NCBI GenBank assembly: GCA_012934845.2
Contig: WNNJ02003839.1
Location: 62,001-126,000, forward strand
Reading direction: 5' to 3'
From: Pomphorhynchus laevis
Taxonomy: Eukaryota; Acanthocephala; Palaeacanthocephala; Echinorhynchida; Pomphorhynchidae
DNA: 64,000 bases
The notes beneath the pieces are model-generated. The model saw only the letters and a program-made list of their open reading frames with translations. It did not search any database and had not been told where the DNA came from. Both the position numbers and the translations under genes were made by a program. Shown here piece by piece: positions 11,885-23,520 of this stretch (within the stretch, counting starts at the first letter, position 1; every line of letters begins with the position of its first letter).

Positions 11885-12174
11885 GTTTTTATCGATCATG
11901 ACAATAAAAAGAAAGAAAAAAAGGTCATTTATAGAACGTTTCGATTCGATGTACCACATCCGGCTTCATTAACCAACCTTCAGCATTTTTCGAAAATCCA
12001 GAAAGCAAGCAGCATTCGCAACAGAGGCGAGTAAATTATTCCATAAGTTACGCGCTCGGTGGGAAAGTCGAAATTTTTTAGATAATTTTCCGTGGCACAA
12101 AATATCTAGGCAAAGACAATGTCCTCTTCTTCCTTTTCGACAATTTCTATAACTTCAATGGGGAATCCTACGTA

Positions 12175-14442
12175 TTAATGCACGAAACGATTCATAGAAC
12201 ACATGTCTAAGAACACGAGGCGACAAAAAATGGAACTCAATCCAAGATGAAAGAGCCGCTGCTCATAAGGGAAAGTCCTCAAGTTAGGAGATAAGCGTGT
12301 GACACTGTGTAGTATGCGTTCATACTTTGAGATTTCATCTTTCGTACATGGAAATGCAAACGGTGCAGCATATTCGATCAATGGTTGAATCTCAGTCTTA
12401 TATAATATGGTCAATGACTGACGATTCGGTGCGGAGAAACAACTCCTAATTATATGCATCATCCGCCTAGCTGCGCTGTATACACGCATTGTATTCTCCC
12501 GCGTTTTAAGAGATCGGTGCACTGTGACGCCAAGGTCTTGAACATGTTCCATTTCCACAATACGCTCACTTCCAATGTAGTGATCAAAGCTTGATTTTAA
12601 ACATTTTTGCCGAAACGCAAGTGTACACACTTGGGCACATTTAAAAAGGATACCCGTTAATTGAGACCAACCATGTACTACATTTAGTGCCTTCTGCAAA
12701 CACACAATATCTTCCAGATCCTTAATAGTCCTCCATAATTTCAGGTCATCTGCAAAAGCGAAGAACTCGTAATACTTTGATCTAACTAGCTCATCCAATA
12801 AGGTATTTATGAATATGTTGATGAGGACTGGACCAAAGACAGACCCTTGAGGTACACCGATAGATACTTTTCGAGGTGGTGATTAAGATTGACCTACGCG
12901 TACACGAAAAAGGCGGTCGCATAGAAAATTCTGAATCCCATCTATTAGCCATTTATCTATTTGATAAGATTGCAGAACGCCGGGCAACATCACGTGCGGA
13001 ACACGATCAAATGCCTGACTAAAATCAATGAAGATAGCATCCACAGCATAACCTCTAGAAACATCACCAATCCATGCTTCCCTTGCAATAGAAGATTGCT
13101 GAAACATGATCTGCCCTTACGAAAACCATGCTGACCTGAGTTGAGAAGATTGTATTCTGAAAGAATACAATCTTCTCAGGTTTATTATTCTCTCAAGTAC
13201 TTTACAAATAGTACTTGTTAAACTGATTGGCCTAAAGTTTGTCGGATCATGTTTGTCACCATTTTTGAAAATAGGGATCACAAGAGCGTGTTTCTATATT
13301 GCTGGTAGGCACGAAGTTCGCAGGCCTAGCTAAAAGAGTGAGGTGATGGACTCAGCAATGATGTCGGATATATATTTAAGAAGAAATGTATGTATGTCAT
13401 GTGGACCGGTGGCCGAAGAAAAAGAAAGTGCAGATAGTTCTTGACGAACTTCTTCTGTTGACACAATGTAACTAATATTGGCATTACCACGTGAAGGGTC
13501 AAGGTTACTGCTAGTATAGCTATTAACAGGTGTAATAAAAACGTATATGCAAAGATTTCGGCCATCAAATATGGCGTAGTAGAATCTACACCACCAACGT
13601 GAAGTGAAGTTCTTAAAGTAGAACACTTCCTGCTTAGCTCAGAGTGACGATTACGCTGTTTAATAGTCTCTCGTAGCTCCTGATCAAACCAAAAAGGCAT
13701 GTTGTACTTGCCTTTACGAACAAATCGGAGAGGTGCAAACCAATCAGATAATTTTATTAATGCAGTCTAATATATTCCAACGCCTATCAACATCGTTGGT
13801 ATGATCAACAAATGTTAACAATGGCACAGCATGTCTTAATTGAGCTATATTGAAGGAATGTCAATGCCGCTCATTATCGTGGGAACGGATAAGCCGTTGA
13901 CTCGTCTAACAAAACTAAATAATAGAATGCAAAGATCACTCATGCCAATAGGTGCTCGTTGACGAATGTGAGATACGTCAGTTAGTGACTTAGAAAACCA
14001 CAAAATCAAGTAGCGGTTCATTAGTGTTCATGAACCTCGTTGGAGTAAAACAGTGTTGTTCTAGTGTTAAATAATTAACTAAAAAGTAACAGTTCTTTGT
14101 CAGTTTTTGTTAAGCCATTCTTCAATTAGTAAGGATCCTCCGGGATTACACCCACTATACTAAAATCACCACCAAGCAATTCTTGGAAGTAGTGAAATTC
14201 TCTGGGATAGACCTCAGTTCAGGATCTAATACGAAAAATTTAAGAGTTTGGTAAAATACTCCAATTTGAAGGCAGTTACCATAATGTATGAGCATGACCG
14301 ATATGAATTCACAAGTACTTTCCTGATTTGTATGTCTACATTCCTTTAAAACATTAAATTGATCTCTGATGAACAGTGCTACACCGCCATCTTTTCGTGT
14401 ACTACGATCAGATTGAAAAAATTGATATCCAAGAATTTGCAC
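12175..14442 (-). pseudogene. ORF2 (endonuclease/reverse transcriptase) of the minus-strand CR1-type LINE
   Basis: Endonuclease pieces include FQSDRSTRKDGGVALFIRD (14442-14155). The linker has PFWFDQELRETIKQRNRH near 13690. RT pieces are RQELSALSFSSATGPHDIH (13450-13380), VDAIFIDFSQAFDRVPH near 13040, and FAFADDLKLWRTIKDLEDI near 12740 (catalytic FADD for the usual YADD). The C-terminal part LIEYAAPFAFPCTKDEISKY runs to 12175. The order is that of a complete ORF2, but stops and frame changes break it, so it cannot be active. Confidence 0.85.
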
Positions 14443-14750
14443 GATACAATCTGGTATGCGCTATGCTACCCTGTTTAAGAAATGGCGATTATATCTAAGG
14501 AGGAGGAAAGCACCCACTCACGGACTTCATTAAACTTACTCAACATGCTTCTGGCATTAGTATATGCCACAGCAAAACCGGAAATTTCAGAAATAGTACA
14601 TTACGTTTTTATTCGAGAATCAAAATTTACAAGCTTTCCAAGGTTCACATAGTTTCGAGAATGCATAAAGCGTTCCAGCGAACAAAGTAGCGGAGCCGAA
14701 CCATTTGAAAATTTCGTATCGTCCGGTTACTTTCTCCACTCCCTAAGTAA

Positions 14751-15341
14751 TTATTCTTTAGCGACTTTTAGTCCTTTACGATCTTCTAAAGATAGATCTT
14801 TTAAAATTCGAATATTCCCGTCCTTCAAACGATGGGACTTAGACATAATTGTCTGCACATTGTCAGCAGAAGTGAATACTGCCTTTAAGAATCGTGGCCG
14901 AGAGTTAGAACAAGTTTTCGGATTACCTAAACAGAATAACGAATAAACTCTTAGCGTCTTAACAAAGTCCACTTCATGTGTGGCAAATAAGTTAGAAACA
15001 AGCGATCGTATCGCATTCACTATTTCGTCGAGGCACCCTTGAGCATCAGGCTTGGATGATTCTGCAATATTAACAAAAATCAAGCATCGTTCTCTATCAG
15101 CAAAACGATTTCGCCGACCCTTAACATACCTCTCAGTACCACTGGCATCAACTCTCAAAGCATTAGTTTGTTCTTTTTTGACCTTCCCACCTTTGCATGC
15201 ACTTCGCTTATTACAACCAGTATGTTGTTGCAAATCCAAGGTATCACACTTTTGCTCTAATGTTTCGTTGGAAAGGTAATTTTGCGGAGTAGATGAACGT
15301 TGGTTTTCGGAGTGATCAACAAATAATTCAGGCTTATGCAT
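14751..15341 (-). pseudogene. ORF1 of the minus-strand CR1-type LINE
   Basis: This 196-codon stretch opens with ATG, though homologous reading seems to continue upstream to about 15540 with stops, so that ATG may not be the original start. A basic linker is followed by RERCLIFVNIAES and, near the end, FLKAVFTSADN, RLKDGNIRILKDLSLEDRKG. This is the conserved C-terminal block of CR1/L2-type ORF1 proteins, which are thought to bind the element's RNA; compare RDRCIIISN at 16.58 kb and RDRCLIITN at 32.17 kb. The function is inferred from the family. Confidence 0.75.
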
Positions 15342-15585
15342 ACTTTCTATATCCTAGGCAACTGGCTGATCACACGAACGTTCTACATAGCTGGACGAAT
15401 GATTTTGAATGAATACTCGTGAGCTGCATCACGCATTAAAGTTTGATCTGGAACCAGATGGAAATGGGCTATTATGCATTGGTGAGTTTAATACCGAGGT
15501 GGCGTCTAATCTGGGCAATATTGGGTCAGTGCTTCTTGTAAAATAAACGTTAAAATAAGTCTTGGTTATTAAAACTCTTACATTC

Positions 15586-15690
15586 CAGATTATTCCTGTC
15601 AATTCCAGATTATTTCTGTCAATTCCAGATTATTCCTGTCAGTTCCAGATTATTACTGTCAGTTCCATATTATTACGGTCAGTTCCGCTC
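15586..15690 (+). repeat. 20 bp minisatellite at the 5' end of L2-like copy 1
   Basis: About five tandem units of ATTCCAGATTATTCCTGTCA with small differences, ending 42 bp before the ORF1 ATG. The TTCCAGAT core is also the core of the 16 bp array in front of L2-like copy 2. Confidence 0.9.
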
Positions 15691-15731
15691 GCTACGCTCG
15701 CGGATTTAGCTCAATCTATCGATAAAAGGTC

Positions 15732-17059
15732 ATGCCTAAAAAAGCGCGATCTCAGATCCCTGTTCCTGATCAAGAATCTTCCACATCGGAATGCAATGAT
15801 GGCTATACCAGCTTTGAAGTTGGATGCGATTCCAAAGATTGCGATGTATGGACACTTGTTCGTGTTAAAATATCCGACCACTCGGTGTATAAACGTAAAC
15901 ATTTCACTTGCGGTTTTTGTACATCAGTACGACTACTACAGTTATCCTGCTCATCTACTCCTGTATCACACATGACCACTCAGACCAATGCTGTTTTAGA
16001 TGTTTCCCTCGCATCAACACCTGACTTCGCATCATATAATCCCATTATTGAACCTACTCTCTCACACACTCCTCGTTCAACTACGTACCAAACTTCCATT
16101 AATCTTTCTCATTCTAACAATGTTAACGGTAAAGCTTTTCATCTCGTACCTCCTCTTTCCTATTCCTCCCCCAATCTAAATAAATCTCAAACTTCTTTAT
16201 TCTCCTCACGAACTCCTTACTCGACCCCCCCCCTGTATCACCTCTCAATAATTTACACCCTTCCATCAAAATCATTTCCAGTAACATTTCCGATCAACTG
16301 ATTCAACACTCCATTCCTGTCACTCATGCCCCAACCTATTTTAATTCTCCTTACTCTACCTCCCACGTAACACTTCCAAATAATTTACATCCTTCATTTA
16401 AAATCATATCCAATCACATCTCTGATCAACCGATTCAACACCCCGCTCCTGTCACACTTGCTCTAACCAATATTAATTCTTTATCAAGCACCCCTGTCAT
16501 TTCCACTTCTATCTGCTCATCTACCTCGACTCCTACCAGCTTTGTCCGTCCACCACTTCCACGAAATCGTTCTCCATCGCGCGATCGCTGTATAATTATA
16601 TCAAACTTAAAGCTTTCCGAATCTGCTTCTCCACAATCTCGCCTCGATTATGATGTATCTGCTTTCAGGTCTATCCTAGCAACCATTCTTCCTGATGATA
16701 ACCCATCACTCTTCAATAATATCGCTCCTGTATCCTTTATTCGTTTAAACAAATCCACTAAATCCAATCATCTCAGTCCTCCACTCTTAAAAATCGTTTT
16801 CCGACATAGTTCACATGCCTCTTCTGTACTCTCCCAACGCTTTAAACTTCTTACCACTTCATCTACTTGCCGTATCTTTCCTGACCGCTCCCCTTCTGAT
16901 ATTGCCCAGCTTAATTTAGCTCGCATTGAGAAACATCGACGTGAAACAAACGGCGAGTCATCCTTATCTGCACGTAAAATCAACGGAAATTTTCACGTTC
17001 TTCACACAAGGCCAAAAATTCGATGGCGTCCCATCTCTCCCCCTTGTCTTCTTCGCTAG
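15732..17059 (+). pseudogene. ORF1 of L2-like LINE copy 1
   Basis: It starts at ATG 15732 (MPKKARSQIPVPDQ) and contains a Cys-rich finger, CDSKDCDVWTLVRVKI followed by FTCGFC, resembling a PHD-type zinc finger. A Ser/Thr/Pro-rich linker follows, then the conserved domain RDRCIIISNLK (16580), DVSAFRSIL, FIRLNKS, PLLKIVFRHS, RIFPDRSPSDIAQL and a Glu/Arg-rich end. It ends at TAG 17057-17059, overlapping ORF2 by 37 bp. A frame change near 16.25 kb separates the two halves. The protein is presumed to be an RNA-binding factor of the transposon RNP; the finger's role is unknown. Confidence 0.78.
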
Positions 17060-19125
17060 TCGATCTCGCTCCTAAGCATACTTTTCGTCTTAGTCTATTC
17101 AATACTCGCTCCATTCTTCATAAAGCTGATATGCTTCTCGATATCTTCGATCAATTATCTATCGATATTCTCTGCATTACCGAATCCTGGCACTCTGACT
17201 CCGACGATCTTGCTATTCGTCGTCTATGTCGCTCTGGTTGTTCTCTAGTTGAATCAGCTCGTCAAATTGCATCTCATGCATCTACTGCTTCTAACCATGG
17301 CGGTATTGTTGCCATTGCTCGTCACCCAATGTCTTTACGTAAAATCAACGTTAACATCCGTTACACTTCGTTCGAATTACTCATATGCAGATTATCAACG
17401 CCTTTCCCTCTGGAACTTGTGATTGTATACCGTCCAGGTTCAGTTGCCCCATCACGTATTTTCTTTAACGACCATGCAGATCTAATGTATCACTGTTCAT
17501 TGTCTTATACTCCTTCTTTTGTTCTCGGTGACTTTAACATTCGTCTTGATCGCCCGTCTGACTCTGACTCTATCACTTTAACTAATCTTTTTTCTGATTT
17601 TAACTATAAATTACTTTCAACAAGCCCAACTCATATTCTCGGCGGTGCTCTCGACATCATTGCTGTTCCTAACTGCTTCAATGACTATACCTCCTTGTCA
17701 ATTACTGATCCTAGTTTGTCCGATCATTTCCTTGTCACTCTTACTCTTACTCGTCCCCATCCTCCTTCTCCGCCTTTACCTTTATCTACACCAAGTCGAC
17801 CCTGGAAGCTTCTCGATATCCCTGTTCTCTGCACAGCCTTACTCAATTCTTCACTCTTTTCACTTCCTCTTAACTATCTCTCTCCCGATGATCTCTGCAT
17901 TCTGTTTGATTCTGCTTAAAGTTTATAACGACTTACTCATATCGCGCAATCATAAATTATGTAGTGTCATAGTTTCTCTTGATCTATCGTCTGCTTTTGA
18001 CATCGTCGATCACTCGATTCTTCTCCATCGCCTTCGTCATGATTATGGCTTCTCTTTACCCACTGTATCATGGTTTTCTTCATATCTATCAAACCGTACA
18101 TTTCGCGTATATTCTAACTCTTCTCTCTCCCATCCTTCGTCCATTCCGTCCGGTGTTCCACAAGGCTCCGTATTAGGCCCTATACTTTTCTCTCTTCTTG
18201 TTGATGATTTGTCTTCAATTTATCATAAATTTGACTTCCATGTTATGCAATATGCTGATGACATTGTCATCTATGCTCATGCACATGTTTATCGTTTTCA
18301 CGATCTTAGTGTTTCCGCTTCGGACTGTCTAGTCTCAATTTTCAATCATCTTTCTTCCCTTCGCCTTTCTCTGAATCCTGATAAATCTAAAATTATGTGG
18401 ATCCTACATCGAAGCATCGGCGTAGAACCTCCTTCCGTATCATTAAATTCTACAATTCTTCCTATCGTTGATAATCTTGTTTTCCTAGGCTTTCATTTCG
18501 ACAACCGACTTTCACTTAAACCTTTCGTTAGAGATAAAGTACGCTCATCTACCTTGATACTCCGCAACCTCTGTCAAGTTCGTAGATTGATCGATTTCCC
18601 TTCTTGTATGACTCTCATATCTTCTCTTCTTTTCTCAAGACTTGATTACTGTCTTAGTCTATTTTCCAACTCACCTAAATCCACTCTTCTTCCTTTACAA
18701 CGCATCATCAACGCTGCCGTTCGAGTTCTCCTCCGTCTTCGTCGTTTTGATCATACATCCCACTATCTTGTTTCTCTTGATTGGCCTACCATTTATTGTC
18801 GTGTTCAAATTCGTCTTCTTATCATTGCTTTTCGCCTTATAACTTCTCATACCCCCTCATTTTTCAACCTTTTTTTCTCGACAATTCTCGCACTGTGTAT
18901 TGTGCTCCGCGTTTCCGTAATTCCCTTCTTTTACATGTCCCAAACTACTCTACCTCTTTTGGACTCCGCTCCTTCCTGGTGGCTGCTCCCTTTGGGCAGC
19001 CACCAGGAAGGAGGTAGAATGGGCAGATGAATGGGAATCATCTGCCCATTCATATATGCCAATCAACTTCCCTGCAGTGCTTCAAACGACAAATCCGATC
19101 CCATTTTAACAATTTGTCTGCTTGA
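17023..19125 (+). pseudogene. ORF2 (APE endonuclease/RT) of L2-like LINE copy 1
   Basis: The ATG at 17023 fits the homologous ATG at 27037 in copy 2. The endonuclease is well kept: FNTRSILHKADMLLD, CITESWHSD, FVLGDFNIRLDR (catalytic Asp/Asn) and LSDHFLVTLTL (catalytic Asp-His). At about 17917 the reading jumps to KVYNDLLISRNHK, which in copy 2 lies some 860 bp further on, so the early RT motifs are deleted. The palm has SLDLSSAFDIVDH, GVPQGSVLGPILF and QYADDIVIYAH. The C-terminus runs in another frame to TGA at 19123-19125. It is broken by the deletion and at least two frame changes. Confidence 0.88.
18969..19051. repeat. Two adjacent perfect hairpins in the LINE copy 1 ORF2 end
   Basis: Arms 18969-18986 and 18996-19013 are an 18 bp perfect inverted repeat (CTCCTTCCTGGTGGCTGC and its complement) with a 9 bp loop. 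Directly after it, 19017-19030 and 19038-19051 form a 14 bp perfect inverted repeat with a 7 bp loop. The corresponding place in copy 2 (about 29830) has no such structure, so this is a local rearrangement, most simply from template switching. Confidence 0.9.
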
Positions 19126-19154
19126 CTTTTTCATTTTTGTTTGTGGACTTGTAA

Positions 19155-19178
19155 GCGTACAGCTTGTACGCATTTGCC
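19155..19178 (+). promoter_or_regulatory. 3' hairpin and ATTTGCC box of L2-like LINE copy 1
   Basis: The stem GCGTAC/GTACGC has a 5-base loop and is followed by ATTTGCC and a TA-rich tail with TTATTATTA. The equivalent stem in copy 2 is GCGTGC/GCACGC. It is likely the reverse transcriptase recognition hairpin known from L2-clade LINEs such as UnaL2. Confidence 0.75.
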
Positions 19179-19205
19179 ACATTAAATAAATTTGTATTAT
19201 TATTA

Positions 19206-19490
19206 ATTGAGAAAGAATTAATATCGGATGGTTCATGAACACCCTCCACAACTGATGCTTGGATTTGTTTCTCAACATTTGTTTTGCTTTTTTGCCCCAC
19301 TTGAATAGTTTCTCTGGGACAATATTTGGTCATCGATTCTTTTAATGGAGATAGAGTTAATATCGGATTGTTCAAGAACATCTTCCATAATTGATGTTTG
19401 GATTGCTTGCGTAGCATACTTTTTACCTTGATGCGAAATTGAGTGTTCATTGGTAATAGTATTGAGTAATATGGCAGAACAGTACCCACA
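19206..19490 (-). other. Duplicated coding-like segment of unknown nature
   Basis: Two diverged copies of a segment of about 60 bp lie 140 bp apart (about 19208-19266 and 19347-19406). On the minus strand they read IQASVVEGVHEPSDINSFSI and IQTSIMEDVLEQSDINSISI, but in different frames. Conservation at peptide level suggests a former repeat-containing coding exon or transposon ORF. It directly follows the 3' tail of LINE copy 1. I do not recognise the protein. Confidence 0.4.
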
Positions 19491-19849
19491 TAGGAATGAT
19501 TTATTTGAATATAGTGTCTTCTATGTAGGAGAAATCGTTATTGAGGTCTACACGTCACATTCACCATTTGAACAACCTAAAGCTCTGTAAAGTAGGTAGA
19601 TTTATCAGTACACTTGACTTTATCTGACTTCACTGGTTTCTTTGTTATCTGCCTTCACTGGTTTCTTCGTTAGTTTGTTCATGTCGTATCAATAATATTA
19701 AAAATTTGTTTTTTTTATCTCACACTTTTTTAAGCTATTTCTTTTTAAGCTATTCAAACTTTTTTAATATATAAAATTAATATTTTAATAATATAAATAA
19801 CAATTTATATAATGTTTTAGTAGTATATAATTTTATATCATATATCATT

Positions 19850-19985
19850 TTCGGTCCTGATGATCGCAGTTGATATCGAAATACTGGACTTAAAGCATTT
19901 CATATACAACTGTTTGATGATCATAAAAGTTTAGATTCGTGTAATAGAAAAATTATCTACGTTTTGCTTTTTTGATCGTGTAGTC
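19850..19985 (+). repeat. PLE-like tail unit (CTGATGA...CGAAA) with TGCTTTTTTGATC end
   Basis: CCTGATGATCGCAGTTGATA is followed by TCGAAATACT and, 100 bp on, by TTTTGCTTTTTTGATCGTG. The same boxes in the same order occur in each arm of the palindrome at 11602-11795. No coding sequence is attached. Confidence 0.55.
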
Positions 19986-20159
19986 AGGGATTCGATCACA
20001 CCAGTAATGAAATGACAGCTGACAGATTGTTGTTTAATATTGACAATGACTTACTGTTGAATGAAAACTTATGATTTATGAATCCGGTAAAATTGTTCTT
20101 TGTTTCAAGCCAAAAGAAAAAACGGTAGCAGATAAATAGAGATGAAACATCTATAACCG

Positions 20160-20960
20160 GCTTCAGAAGGACATAGATTTCATACACTCTTGGTGCAACT
20201 CACATGATCTTACTATTAACATAGAAAAGACCTATCACATGCATTAAGAATGCTGATCAAGTCAAGGATCTCGATATTATATTATCTAATAATTTGTCAT
20301 CGGGTCCTCATGTAAAATATATTGTAAGCAAATGTCAACGCATTCTACGGCTACTACGAAGAACGCTAGGTTCAATAGATGTTGACTCATTTAGGGTGCT
20401 GTTCCCCTCGATTGTCCTTTCTCATATGTTATATGCTTCATCAACAGTCTTTCCGCAATCTAAGGGTGATTTGCGTTTACTTGAGGGCATTCTCCGTAAA
20501 GCTAACCATATGGTTTCTTCTATTCGAGATATTCCCTACCCTCAGAGACTAGACGTTCTAGGCATATGCGATGTTGAGACTTCTTTAATTAAAGCAGATT
20601 TGATGTTGGTGTGGAAGACACTGCACTCCTCTAAGCACGTTTTAAACTCTCTCTATTTACACTTTCTGCTAATGAAAATCTACGAGAGCACAAGCTTAAA
20701 CTGGTACACAAACTGAGACCGAAGAGGAACCGAGGTGACATAAGACATTGAATTGTCAAACATTGGAATAAATTACCATCTACTGTTGTTGAGGCCACAC
20801 ATGTATCAGAATTGAAGAATTATCTTCGTGCTGAATTCCGCCTTGAATCCTGACTTGTTTCAGCTATTTTGTTGACTATTTTTTTATAAAAAAATTAGTG
20901 GTCATTTCACTACTGATAAAAGTTGATCAATTTACTAACTAGACGACCAAACAGAAAAAA
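20160..20960 (+). pseudogene. 3' fragment of a CR1-type LINE
   Basis: The fragment begins in the RT thumb region (DLTINIEKTYHM) and continues with the C-terminal part: SNNLSSGPHVKYIVSKCQR, RRTLGSIDVDSFRVLF, LSHMLYASSTVFP, LLEGILRKANHMVSSI. After a frame change come LRPKRNRGDIRH and HWNKLPSTVVEATHVSELK, the standard end of CR1-type ORF2, with TGA near 20852. A 5'-truncated copy like this is the usual product of LINE insertion. Breaks: at least three. Confidence 0.8.
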
Positions 20961-23340
20961 TTCGTATTCATCTATGTTTTCATTAATTGCTCTTCTCCAC
21001 TGTTTAGTTAAATAACTTTCAGTAGTTAGTTGATCAGATGATTTTAGGCGTGTAGCGGTTATCTTCGATGTCTAGCAGTAATATGTAGTATCAGATCACA
21101 GTCCATCTTTGCAAACTAATAGAGCCTAGTAAGTTCTAAATCAATTTCCATTGCTTGTAGTTATCCTACAGTGGAATGTAGAACAGCCCAGTGAAGTTGG
21201 CTGTAGCTCCTGGAGTGAGCTGTTGGTCTCTGGCCATACTTAAAAGCAGTGTTAATATTGAACAAGCCATAAATACATAGCTACCATAATATAGTATTTT
21301 GTGTTTTGGACTTGTTACAAGCGCTGTGTGAACCAAAATATCATATGACTCTTTAATCAAACTATACTTAATTTTAAATCAGATTAATTATCTTTATGGA
21401 ATTTTCGAACGCGATTATCAAAACATAAATTTATTTTAATTTTCCCTTCGCTATGCTAGCTAAATGTAGCATATAATTTCTGATTATGTTACTTCATCAT
21501 AAAAAACAACACAATTTGTTCACCAGCTAATCTTAATAACAAAAGTTCCTTCTGTGTAACTTCAAATCAGTCTCCATTTCAATGTTGGATGATTAAAGCA
21601 AAATGATTTTGATCCATTTAGTAAATTGAGAATTTTGCAGCAAGATACTGAATATAAGAAATATAAAAATACATTTATGTTTGTTGATTGTCTGCTACAA
21701 TATTCCAAATTTAAAAAATTGATGAAAATCATTAATTTTGATGATTTTTAATTAACTAAAAATATTTAATTTAATAAATACATCAATATTTAAACAAATG
21801 AAGCCAAATCTTATATAAAAATAACTTCAGTTTTGTAGCTTAAAACTATAAATTAATTGCTAATTATAGGTGATAGCTGTGTTAACTAAACAAATTCATG
21901 AAATAAATTCAACACAACATATTGTACTGTGATTAAATAATTATTATAATAATCATTAAATAATTACTGAATTAAATAATTATGGTGTTCATTGTAATAA
22001 ATATATTATGATTATATGCTTGGTGAGAATGATTATTAATTATCATTTAAAAGACAAGATAGTTAAAAACATCTCAAATTACAATCTTAATTTGTTTTCT
22101 CTCGAAAATCTTTGATTGAGATCACGCCCTATAAAACTAGATTAGTTTTTACTATAGATTTTGGATACCAAAACGGATGTTGTTCGAAACCCATTGCAAT
22201 TTCGTTAATTACAATTAAGTAATGTAATTAATCGAATTACTAAAATAGGATTAATTACAGATTTAAAACTTTATCTTTATAAGATAAGTTAATTTGCTTA
22301 TAAAAATAGATTATTTATTAACTTAAATAATTATATTTAATAAAAACGTTAAATTATAGCTAAAGTGATAGATAAAAAATGAAATTCAAGGTAATTCGCT
22401 GAAAACGTCATAATTTTAAATTTACGACGAATCCCCATTCGTCATTATAAAATGGATTGCTGTAGAATATAATAATTTCCTTAAGAGTACTAGTTTTGAA
22501 CAAGACAAACCAATAATAAGCTCTTTGATATCAAGAAATTAATCCGAGCACAATTACATCAATTACGTAACAGGAACCATTTTAAATATTGATAATTATT
22601 TATCTTCTGAATTCGGAAATAAATGAATACGGAAAAATTTGGAATTAAATAAATATTTTTGAAAAAATATGTATTCTTCTTACGAATACTATAGGATGCC
22701 CGACAATTGAAAATTATCTTTTTCCCGAAATTTAAGATAAGAAAAGTTGTTTTAAAGGATTTCAATATTATAGACATCACTGTCAACAATGATATCATTT
22801 TACATAATGTAATGTTTAATACATCAAACTTGCATGTTTTCTACGTAGCAAATTCTACGAAACGCATCCGATATTTTAAATTTAGAGGTTGATATCTCGT
22901 TAAATAAGTGGAAACATTTGTACAATTAATAAAGGTTTGGTCATAATATTTTAGTAAAACGTTTCTATCGAGATTCAACTCGAGGATTTACTAATATAAG
23001 ACAAAATTGCAACTATTGATTTTAATTTTAATTACATATGACATAACCATGTAACTGACAGTTAGATAATTTTTCGTACCGATGAATGGTAATATATCAC
23101 GTAAAAATTATCATTATCTCACTAGGGTATTCATTTTTTAAAATATCCGAGCACAAACACGCGTTAATGCGGTCTGTGACACAATTTATTACTTGGCGAA
23201 TAAAGTTTTAATATCTCTTAAATTAAACTGAATAAAATGTACTTGTACAGAGCAACAGTTTTACTGCCAGTCGGCACAATGTACTCGTTGTGATGCAATA
23301 CGAACCTTTGCAAATATGATTTTAAAAATCTTTAAATAAA
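20960..23340. other. AT-rich intergenic stretch
   Basis: Little structure is visible. One minus-strand open stretch (21360-21166) reads ILYYGSYVFMACSILTLLLS and could be a transmembrane helix exon, but nothing else supports it. No repeats or motifs were recognised in the rest. Confidence 0.5.
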
Positions 23341-23520
23341 CCGAATAAATTGTGCTGATTATAAACTATGAGGGCTCAGATCCCCCTGGACCTGAGGCGG
23401 TGAATTATGTAGGAATACTAACAATGTAATTATTGATTTGTTTTCGTCTAGATTTTGCTTTCTGTTTTCTCTGCTTTTGTCGGTTATCCTTATGGTTTAG
23501 TTATTTAATAAACCCCTTAC
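23340..23520 (+). pseudogene. C-terminal tail fragment of an APE-type LINE
   Basis: The DNA GGCTCAGATCCCCCTGGA and its peptide GSDPPGPEAV parallel GGCTCAGATCCCTATGGA and GSDPYGFEAL at the ORF2 end of the LINE at 36.14-38.3 kb. It appears to be a very short, 5'-truncated relative plus its 3' untranslated sequence. Confidence 0.5.

Larger units (their letters stand above)
11860..15545 (-). mobile_element. CR1-type LINE, minus strand, with ORF1 and ORF2 remains
   Basis: This is a long but decayed non-LTR retrotransposon. In its own order it has an ORF1 (from about 15540 to 14751), an APE endonuclease part (around 14442-13990), a reverse transcriptase (13630-12780), a C-terminal region (to about 11970), and a 3' untranslated end with the hairpin at 11873-11884 and a TAATAATAATA tail. 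Its 5' end stops at about 15545, some 40 bp from the first minisatellite unit of the next LINE, which reads the other way. At least six frame changes or stops separate the pieces. The peptide style (FADDLKLWR, IDFSQAFDRVPH) is that of the CR1 clade. Confidence 0.85.
15586..19209 (+). mobile_element. L2/CR1-like LINE, copy 1, with internal deletion
   Basis: The parts in order are: 5' minisatellite (15586-15690), ORF1 (15732-17059), ORF2 (17023-19125), then a 3' untranslated region with a hairpin at 19155-19171, the box ATTTGCC and a TTATTATTA tail. The sense strand is rich in C and T and poor in G, unlike the AT-rich host DNA. Compared with copy 2 at 25.5-30.0 kb, about 860 bp between endonuclease and RT palm are missing (junction near 17917). 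A doubled hairpin has also been inserted near the ORF2 end (18969-19051). The family is judged from RT motifs (DLSSAFDIVDHSILL, GVPQGSVLGPILFSL). Confidence 0.88.
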
